Assembly (NCBI GenBank): GCA_015654495.1
Contig: JAATGW010000278.1
Span: 1-12,117, forward strand
Length of the DNA: 12,117 nt
From: Chitinophagales bacterium
GTDB taxonomy: Bacteria > Bacteroidota > Bacteroidia > Chitinophagales > Chitinophagaceae
Reading direction: 5' to 3'
The notes beneath the pieces were generated by a model. The model did no database searches and was not told the DNA's origin. It worked only from the letters and a program-made list of their open reading frames with translations. Numbering within the stretch: the first letter of the stretch is position 1; each line of letters begins with the position of its first letter. The position numbers were made by a program, and so were the translations under genes. Positions 7,058-12,117 of the stretch are shown here, one piece after another.

Positions 7058-8647
7058 ATGGTCCATTATTTCTCCCTTTTCCTGGTATTGCTGTTTGTGA
7101 TTTTATTACTGATCATGTTATCCCGATGGATGAAGGTTGCCTACCCCATCCTCCTGGTAATTGGAGGTTTGGTGATTGGTTTTGTACCGGGAATGCCTGT
7201 AGTAAATATTCCGCCGGATATGATCTTTACGATTTTTCTTCCGCCGCTTTTATACGAAGCGGCCTGGTTTACTTCGTGGAAGGAACTCTGGCGCTGGCGG
7301 CGGGTGATCAGCAGCTTTGCATTTCTCATTGTTATATTAACCGCATTAGCTGTTGCTTTTGTTTCCACCGCTTTTATTCCTGGTTTCACACTGGCATTAG
7401 GATTTCTTCTCGGCGGAATTGTTTCTCCACCCGATGCAGTAAGCGCTTCGGCGATTCTGAAACAGGTTAAAGTACCTAAAAGAATGTCGTCTGTGCTTGA
7501 AGGTGAGAGCCTGCTGAATGATGCAGCCGGCCTGATCGTATTCCGTTTTGCCCTTATTGCCGTTACGACAGGAAGTTTTGTATTTCAAACGGCGATACTC
7601 AGTTTTATAACAGTTATCGTGGGCGGCACCTTTATCGGACTTGCCATAGCTTTTGTGTTTTTCTGGCTGCATCGAAAACTACCCACAGATGTAAATACCG
7701 ATATCATACTCACATTGATAGCACCTTATGTAATGTATATTGTTGCTGAAGAACTGAATCTTTCAGGAGTATTATCGGTGGTATCCGGGGGGCTTTTTCT
7801 TTCCTACCGAAGGCACCTGATCCTCAGCCAGAGCAGCCGCCTCAGCGCAAACAATGTGTGGTCTGCCCTGAGTTTTGTACTCAACGGACTTGTTTTTATG
7901 CTGATAGGACTTGAGTTACCGATGATCGTAAAAGATCTTGGTAAATCAGGTATCTGGAGCGCTATAGGTTATGGGGTACTCATTACCGTTACACTTGTTA
8001 TTACCCGGATAATCTGCTCTTTAGGCGCATCGGTATTTACTGTATTTATCAGTCGGTATATACAAACAGCAGACAGCAGACCCGGCTGGCGTTTGCCACT
8101 CGTTGCCAGCTGGGCAGGTATGCGGGGTGTGGTATCACTTGCCGCGGCACTTTCAATCCCGGTATACGCAAGTAACGGAGTAGTTTTCCCACAACGTAAT
8201 CTGATTCTCTTTATCACCTTTATCGTGATCTTTCTTACGCTCGTGGTGCAGGGCCTTACACTTCCCACATTGATCAGACTGGTTAAACTGGAAGACCCCG
8301 ACAATTTTCCGCCGGCTCACGAGCAGGATCGAAAAATACGGGAAACAATTGCAGCCGAAAGTCTGGAATGGCTTCGGAATCACCACGGAGAAAAAATTGA
8401 AAGCAATGCACCTTTGAAAAACCTGCAAGCCCGATGGGAATATGAATACATGCTGCCGGAAAATATCAGCGAACAGTTGGAATACAAAACGATTTATCTC
8501 GAACTCATCGAACGACAACGCGGCTGGTTACTGAAAATGAACAGGGACATTCATCTTGACGAAGATATTATCCGGGAGCATCTTAATCTCCTGGACGTGG
8601 AAGAGGAAAAGCTGAGGTTGCGGTTTTCTGAACACCAGCCACGTTGA
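7058..8647 (+). CDS. NhaP/CPA1-type sodium(potassium)/proton antiporter
   Basis: The protein has 529 residues: an N-terminal membrane domain of about 12-13 segments (1-410) and a soluble, charged helical tail (about 411-529). This is the layout of bacterial CPA1 exchangers (Na_H_Exchanger family), which expel Na+ or K+ in exchange for H+ at the inner membrane. Diagnostic motifs are FLPPLLYEAAW (60-70), GGIVSPPDAVSA (119-130), EGESLLNDAAGL (148-159) with the Asn154-Asp155 pair of the electroneutral CPA1 type, Arg163 just after it, and WAGMRGVVSLAAAL (352-365) with Arg356. No C-terminal TrkA/RCK domain is present. It probably forms a unit with the CGNR regulator upstream. The ATG at 7058 opens directly into the first membrane helix. 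Its stop codon lies inside a GTNNNAC array shared with the convergent peptidase gene. The transported cation cannot be told from sequence. Confidence 0.9.
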   Translation: MVHYFSLFLVLLFVILLLIMLSRWMKVAYPILLVIGGLVIGFVPGMPVVNIPPDMIFTIFLPPLLYEAAWFTSWKELWRWRRVISSFAFLIVILTALAVAFVSTAFIPGFTLALGFLLGGIVSPPDAVSASAILKQVKVPKRMSSVLEGESLLNDAAGLIVFRFALIAVTTGSFVFQTAILSFITVIVGGTFIGLAIAFVFFWLHRKLPTDVNTDIILTLIAPYVMYIVAEELNLSGVLSVVSGGLFLSYRRHLILSQSSRLSANNVWSALSFVLNGLVFMLIGLELPMIVKDLGKSGIWSAIGYGVLITVTLVITRIICSLGASVFTVFISRYIQTADSRPGWRLPLVASWAGMRGVVSLAAALSIPVYASNGVVFPQRNLILFITFIVIFLTLVVQGLTLPTLIRLVKLEDPDNFPPAHEQDRKIRETIAAESLEWLRNHHGEKIESNAPLKNLQARWEYEYMLPENISEQLEYKTIYLELIERQRGWLLKMNRDIHLDEDIIREHLNLLDVEEEKLRLRFSEHQPR

Positions 8648-8670
8648 ACGTTCAACGTTCAACGTTTAAT
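8642..8670. repeat. GTNNNAC heptamer array bridging two convergent gene ends
   Basis: GTTGAAC, GTTCAAC, GTTCAAC and GTTTAAT begin at 8643, 8650, 8657 and 8664. CGTTGAACGTTCAACG (8642-8657) is a perfect 16-bp palindrome. The TGA of the antiporter (8645-8647) and the TGA of the peptidase (8661-8659 on the minus strand) both fall inside. It may act as a bidirectional terminator, although no T-tract follows. Confidence 0.88.
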
Positions 8671-9825
8671 ACGGTTGTATTTCTTCAGAATAGAAATCAC
8701 CGCTTCGTGAGGAAGTTTTTTTACTTTATTTCCATTGATACCTTCCATGGTTTCCGCGGCGATCATTGTATTGATGATAGCCTCCTCCACGGCCTGTACA
8801 GTCGCATCAAATAAAGGATTAATCTCGTCGTTCGGAAGAGTAACAACAGAAGCAAATTTCTCTCTTTGAAACGCATTTTCATTCGCGGTTGAGAATGCGA
8901 TGAAGATATCGCCTGATCCATTTCCGCCGCGGCCTCCCACCTGACCGATACCCAGCGGCACGCGCTGCGCGATACGTTTAAGCTGGTGTGGCAGCAACGG
9001 TGCATTCGTTGCAACAACCACAATAATCGAACCCTCGCCTTCCTCCCGCGTATATACCGGCGGAGCTTTAAAATCTATACCAATTGTATCTTTCAATTCA
9101 CGACCGACCGGCACTCCGGCAATTGTGAGGTTCTGCTTTGAACCAAAATTTGATTGTACAAGTACACCAAGCGCATAAGTCGAGTCCCCGATTTTAATTA
9201 CACGCGACGATGTTCCGGTTCCTCCTTTGAAACCCAGACAAACCATACCGGTGCCGCCACCGATATTTCCTTCTGCTATTGGCCCACCTTTCGCATTATT
9301 CAGCGCTTCGTAGGCATTGGATTCTTTTACATGAAATCCATAGATATCATTCAGAAATCCGTCGTAGGTTTCTGCTACTACCGGATAGGTATACCAGAAA
9401 TCTTCCCTGTACCAATGTGTGTCCACAAACCATTTAAGTACAGCGTCGCGCACAACACCCACACTATTTGTATTTGTAATCATCACGGGTGTTTCAAGAA
9501 ACCCGGATTCTGTGATCCAGGTTGTTCCGGTCATTTCACCATTGCCATTAAGAGAGTACCAGTTTGCATAAACGGGATTATTTTTTCGTCCTCTTGGAAG
9601 AATAGCCGTAACCCCGGTTCTTGCAGGCCCCTTACCCAATACATTTTTACCCTTGCCTGCAATGATTGTGCTGTACCCCACTTCAACACCCGCAACGTCG
9701 GTTATTGCATTGTATTTGCCTGTGACACCATCGAATGGAATTCCCAGATCCCGTGCGCGTGGTTTCTGCGCTGCCAGCGAAAAAGAGCCAGTGAATACGA
9801 CAAGGAAAAGGAATAGTTTTTTCAT
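8659..9825 (-). CDS. Secreted P1-family (DmpA-like) self-processing aminopeptidase
   Basis: The protein has 388 residues with a clear signal peptide, MKKLFLFLVVFTGSFSLAAQ, probably cut near residue 19, so it should be periplasmic or secreted. The mature part matches the P1 peptidase family (L-aminopeptidase D-Ala-esterase/amidase DmpA, beta-peptidyl aminopeptidase BapA), a fold that cleaves itself into alpha and beta subunits. Visible family blocks are ITDVAGVEVGY (41-51), ITNTNSVGVVRDAV (116-129), GNIGGGTGMVCLGFKGGTG (186-204), LVQSNFG (222-228) and EGEGSIIVVVATNAPLLPHQ (262-281). By analogy with DmpA, the autocleavage site and nucleophile are Gly265 / Ser266. Such enzymes remove N-terminal residues, including D- or beta-amino acids, from peptides and amides. 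A secreted beta-lactamase-like hydrolase lies upstream on the same strand, 176 bp away. The ATG at 9825 is fixed by the signal peptide. Confidence 0.9.
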   Translation of the reverse strand: MKKLFLFLVVFTGSFSLAAQKPRARDLGIPFDGVTGKYNAITDVAGVEVGYSTIIAGKGKNVLGKGPARTGVTAILPRGRKNNPVYANWYSLNGNGEMTGTTWITESGFLETPVMITNTNSVGVVRDAVLKWFVDTHWYREDFWYTYPVVAETYDGFLNDIYGFHVKESNAYEALNNAKGGPIAEGNIGGGTGMVCLGFKGGTGTSSRVIKIGDSTYALGVLVQSNFGSKQNLTIAGVPVGRELKDTIGIDFKAPPVYTREEGEGSIIVVVATNAPLLPHQLKRIAQRVPLGIGQVGGRGGNGSGDIFIAFSTANENAFQREKFASVVTLPNDEINPLFDATVQAVEEAIINTMIAAETMEGINGNKVKKLPHEAVISILKKYNRIKR

Positions 9826-9835
9826 GTTGTTTTAT

Positions 9836-9891
9836 GTTAAACGTCTTACGTTCAACGTTAAACGTTCAACGTAAGACGTAATTCGTTAGGA
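9836..9891. repeat. Heptamer array GTNNNAC x8 with 39-bp near-perfect palindrome
   Basis: Units starting every 7 bp from 9836 are GTTAAAC, GTCTTAC, GTTCAAC, GTTAAAC, GTTCAAC and GTAAGAC, then the decayed GTAATTC and GTTAGGA. The arms 9841-9859 and 9861-9879 are inverted copies with one mismatch around base 9860. The array ends 10 bp before the peptidase's start codon, in its leader. Confidence 0.9.
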
Positions 9892-9925
9892 ACAGAATAG
9901 TAACAGAACAGAAACAGAAACAGAT
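9890..9925 (+). repeat. Short AACAGA/CAGAAA hexamer-like repeats
   Basis: AACAGA occurs at 9891-9896 and 9902-9907, followed by CAGAAA (9909-9914), CAGAAA (9915-9920) and CAGATA (9921-9926). It is low-complexity sequence between the two heptamer arrays in the 176-bp gap between the peptidase and serine hydrolase genes. No gene or clear promoter box was seen in that gap. Confidence 0.6.
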
Positions 9926-9969
9926 AAAAACGTTTAGGCACCAAATCTCCAAACGTCGGCTGTTTCCTC

Positions 9970-10011
9970 TTGCCTTTTGCCTTTTGCCTTTTGCCTACTG
10001 CCTACTGCCTC
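9970..10011 (-). repeat. Heptamer array of six units (AGGCAGT/AAGGCAA type) at the end of the serine hydrolase gene
   Basis: On the plus strand TTGCCTT stands at 9970, 9977 and 9984, TTGCCTA at 9991, CTGCCTA at 9998 and CTGCCTC at 10005, in perfect 7-bp register. Read on the minus strand, this is AGGCAGT followed by AGGCAAA-type units. The hydrolase's final codons AGG CAG TAG come from it. Confidence 0.92.
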
Positions 10012-11180
10012 TTTCTATCATACGGCAAATAATTCTCCCATTGCCACGGCGTATACACGTCGCCGATAGCATAGGCAAGAAGTTCTTTAAAGATACTTTC
10101 ACCATTGTCATTATTTGTCATAATAACAATCGCTGTTTTTTTATCCGGATAACAGATCGAATAATGGCCCCAACCTTCATCATGCCCTTCCTTAAAAAAT
10201 GCGCGGCCATATGGAGTTGTAAAAACGCCTACACCAAAACCATATCCTAGCTGGATTGAATCATTGAAATCGCCGTCGACCGTTGCGAGCGGACCAAACT
10301 GCGCCTGGGATCTTATGCGAACCTGCAGGCTCGTCATTGCTTTGAAGCTTTCAGCAGATAGTCCTTTAGCATTAATCAATTCAGTATAAAATTTTGTAAA
10401 ATCATCCAGGGTGGTACTCATCGTACCTGCGGCGCCGGAGTTCTCCCATTCTTCGAGATCATATATCTCACCTTTGTCATTATGACCATAACAGATATTT
10501 TTTTCAAATCTTTTCTGCCAGATCTGGCTGGTATTCTGCATCCCCAGTGGTATGAAAACTCTTTCCCTTGCAATGATTTCATAGTCTTTACCGGTGATCT
10601 GTTCTAACACGAATTGCAGAAGCTGAAGTCCTTCTCCGGAATAACTATAACGGGAACCCGGTTCAAATTTTATTTTCAGTTTTTCATCAGCCTCAAACCA
10701 ACGCCAGTTTGGAAAACCTGTTGTATGTGTAAGACACATACGGGCGGTAATTTTTTTATACCTGTCATCATTTGCAAGGTCATGGTATCCACGCCTGAAG
10801 CCCTCTATTTTATATTCCGGTAAGGGCCTGCTGAGATATTGCACCAGAGGTTTGTCCAGATCCAGTTTTTTCTCGTCCACAAATTGCATGACGATATATG
10901 CAAAAACCGTTTTTGAAAAAGATGCACCATACATCACCGAGTTTGACTTCAATGCAATTTTCTTCGGAACATTCGCATATCCGAATGTGCGTGAAAAAAC
11001 AGGTTTGTTATTATTGAATACAGAAACAGCCACACCAGACACGTTCGCGGCCTTCATGAGAAATGTTATTTTCTGCTTAAGACTGTCTGCAGTGATTTCG
11101 GATCCGTCAATGCGACGAATGATTTGGGCAGAAACAGGGATACTAAGCATTATAAGGAATAGGAAGTAAACAAATTTCAT
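10002..11180 (-). CDS. Secreted serine hydrolase, class C beta-lactamase / D,D-peptidase family
   Basis: The protein has 392 residues with a signal peptide (about 1-18, ending SIPVSA before QII), so it should be exported. The body matches the beta-lactamase (PF00144) superfamily of serine beta-lactamases, D,D-carboxypeptidases and esterases. The SxxK nucleophile motif is Ser87-Phe-Ser-Lys90 in GASFSKTV. The second motif is at 178-182, YSYSG, where Tyr180 with Ser181 and Gly182 stands in for the YxN triad, Asn being replaced by Gly. LTHTTGFPNW (150-159) is the usual conserved segment. A KEGHDEGWGHYS block provides the His-x-Gly-like third motif. The change in the second motif favours a peptidase or esterase over a true beta-lactamase, but the substrate is unknown. 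The last residues, RKRQ, are encoded by the heptamer array. The two small paralogous genes lie upstream on the same strand after a 94-bp gap. Confidence 0.88.
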   Translation of the reverse strand: MKFVYFLFLIMLSIPVSAQIIRRIDGSEITADSLKQKITFLMKAANVSGVAVSVFNNNKPVFSRTFGYANVPKKIALKSNSVMYGASFSKTVFAYIVMQFVDEKKLDLDKPLVQYLSRPLPEYKIEGFRRGYHDLANDDRYKKITARMCLTHTTGFPNWRWFEADEKLKIKFEPGSRYSYSGEGLQLLQFVLEQITGKDYEIIARERVFIPLGMQNTSQIWQKRFEKNICYGHNDKGEIYDLEEWENSGAAGTMSTTLDDFTKFYTELINAKGLSAESFKAMTSLQVRIRSQAQFGPLATVDGDFNDSIQLGYGFGVGVFTTPYGRAFFKEGHDEGWGHYSICYPDKKTAIVIMTNNDNGESIFKELLAYAIGDVYTPWQWENYLPYDRKRQ

Positions 11181-11189
11181 TCCGTACCG

Positions 11190-11225
11190 GTTTAATTTTA
11201 GTTACAGAACTAAATTACATTAAAC
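11190..11225. promoter_or_regulatory. Imperfect inverted repeat in the leader of the serine hydrolase gene
   Basis: TTTAGTT (11197-11203), a 4-base ACAG loop and AACTAAA (11208-11214) form a perfect 7-bp stem. GTTTAA (11190-11195) and TTAAAC (11220-11225) extend it after a 4-base asymmetry. It lies 10-45 bp upstream of the hydrolase start and 50 bp after the stop of the gene before it. No T-tract follows, so an operator or leader structure is as likely as a terminator. Confidence 0.35.
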
Positions 11226-11274
11226 CTGATCACGGGTGAAATCAATTCAAAGCCACCCTGGTACTAACTGTGCT

Positions 11275-11742
11275 TCAAAGTGCAGATTTATCCTTATTAA
11301 GGTAAAGTGCATAACTGAAATCCTTGTTGCCGACGAGAAGATTTTTTTTCTCATCAAGGAAAAACAATACGGCATTGTCCAGGTTCTGAAGAAATAATTT
11401 TCCCCTTTCCCCGAGATCTAATTCAATAATTTTTGCCGTGGTTGTACTGGCTTGCTTCCAGCTTCCTCTTAAAGTATTTTCACCGCGAAATCCATATCCC
11501 TCCATGCTGAACGTGCCCGACACCGCAGATGCGGGTTCAGTAATTAATGTCAGCCTCCATTTCATTTTGATGCACTCTGGCCCTGCCGGCTTCTTTAATT
11601 GTATTGCAAGTTCCTGGCATGGCGTACGGCCGTCAAAAACTTTTTTAATTGATTTTGATGAACCTGAAACAACAGCCTGTGCATTAGTGAGCACAGCCGG
11701 ATAAAAATAAGTTAACAGAATAAGTACAATGATTTTTTTCAT
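11275..11742 (-). CDS. Small exported protein of unknown function, paralog of its upstream neighbour
   Basis: The ATG at 11742 is preferred to the in-frame TTG at 11751. It opens directly into a signal peptide, MKKIIVLILLTYFYPAVLTNA, giving 155 residues. The mature part carries an FDGRTPCQELA motif, then PECIKMKWRLTL, a glycine-rich Tyr/Phe beta region, GSWKQ, a LFLQNLDNAVLFFLDE segment and an LLVGNKDFSYALYLN ending. I do not recognise a characterised family. The pattern suggests a small beta-rich (barrel-like) periplasmic protein. Two cysteines, in TPC and PEC, could form a disulfide or bind a metal. The neighbour ending at 11752 shares the KWKLKI, G-W, IDQDGKLFIG and F-x-L-N-R positions, so the two look like a tandem duplication. 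Only 9 bp separate the two genes, indicating one operon. Confidence 0.72.
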   Translation of the reverse strand: MKKIIVLILLTYFYPAVLTNAQAVVSGSSKSIKKVFDGRTPCQELAIQLKKPAGPECIKMKWRLTLITEPASAVSGTFSMEGYGFRGENTLRGSWKQASTTTAKIIELDLGERGKLFLQNLDNAVLFFLDEKKNLLVGNKDFSYALYLNKDKSAL

Positions 11743-11751
11743 GTCAGGCAA

Positions 11752-12117
11752 TTATTTACTCCGCAGCGGCGGATTCCTGTTTAAAATAAAACCGAAACTT
11801 CCATCTCCAATAAATAATTTTCCATCCTGATCGATTAAATGCAGAATATTGGAATCCATTTCCAGCAAATAAATACGGGGTGCGTTTGCTTTAGAAATCA
11901 GATGGAAGCTATGGTAACGCTGATTGTCTATACTTACCGTAGATGGATTCCATTTCCCGAAGAAATGCAGGGCCTTCCCGCCATTCTGGAAGTAGGCCGT
12001 ACCGGGTAAATAATATCCGTAGGAAATATCCAGTTCAAAATCACCTGCATTTCCGGCGATATCCGAAATCTTTAATTTCCATTTCATGTAATCAAAGCTA
12101 TCTGCAGCCGGAATCTG
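11752..12117 (-). CDS. Partial gene, paralog of the small exported protein downstream (N-terminus outside window)
   Basis: The frame stays open to the right edge. The ATG at 12087 is probably internal, because the codons before it (QIPAADSFDY) continue the pattern and the matching KMKWRLTL segment of the paralog lies well inside that protein. The visible 121 residues include MKWKLKISD, an ELDISYGYYLPGT beta region, LHFFGKWNP, LLEMDSNILHLIDQDGKLFIG and GFILNRNPP. These parallel the paralog in order and spacing. The function is unknown. The missing N-terminus would be expected to carry a signal peptide and the GRTPC-like motif. Confidence 0.68.
   Translation of the reverse strand, partial: QIPAADSFDYMKWKLKISDIAGNAGDFELDISYGYYLPGTAYFQNGGKALHFFGKWNPSTVSIDNQRYHSFHLISKANAPRIYLLEMDSNILHLIDQDGKLFIGDGSFGFILNRNPPLRSK

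Noticed and set aside
9154..9816. 220-codon plus-strand frame
   Set aside because: It is antisense to the well-supported P1 peptidase gene. Its Cys/Thr/Ser-rich translation has no domain pattern.
11743..11751. TTG at 11751 as the start of the small exported protein
   Set aside because: The ATG at 11742 begins a canonical MKK signal peptide. The TTG would add three residues and almost abut the previous stop.

Overview
The window looks like a chromosomal segment of a Bacteroidota species, most likely of the Chitinophagaceae/Sphingobacteriia kind. The reasons are an AT-leaning but mixed composition, weak Shine-Dalgarno signals, one candidate promoter of the Bacteroidota TTTG / TAnnTTTG type, a LytTR regulator remnant, and several families typical of the phylum. 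No tRNA, rRNA, CRISPR array, insertion sequence or phage gene was recognised.

Left third (1-4438, all minus strand): an uninterrupted reading frame of at least 1100 codons runs off the left edge. It encodes a predicted ten-pass membrane receptor with three large extracytoplasmic segments, the middle one Cache-like. Its cytoplasmic output region lies outside the window. Upstream of it are alternating GGGT/ACCC hairpins, then a frameshifted LytTR DNA-binding remnant, then a small DUF3830 (cyclophilin-like) gene.

Middle (4439-8647): a 425-bp gene-free stretch carries an (AGGCAGT)5 array and ATGTGGTTCA repeats. It is followed by a small three-pass membrane protein and an arginase-family hydrolase with a GGDCS motif in place of GGDHS (both minus). 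Diverging from the arginase is a plus-strand pair: an ABATE/CGNR zinc-finger regulator and an NhaP-type cation/proton antiporter. The regulator's start region carries two inverted repeats of identical 30-bp geometry, one overlapping a candidate promoter and the other overlapping the start codon. This suggests autoregulation.

Right third (8659-12117, all minus): a secreted P1-family (DmpA-like) self-processing aminopeptidase, a secreted class C beta-lactamase-like serine hydrolase, and two tandem paralogous small proteins of unknown function. The second paralog is cut by the right edge.

The most distinctive structure is a set of short arrays with a strict 7-bp period. Two families occur, AGGCAGN and GTNNNAC. 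At two independent loci (6973-7048 plus strand; 10011-9836 minus strand) they occur in the same order: the end of a gene is made of AGGCAGN heptads, which supply its last codons and in one case its stop. A GTNNNAC array follows and ends 9-10 bp before the next start codon. A third GTNNNAC array lies at the convergent ends of two genes and supplies both stop codons.
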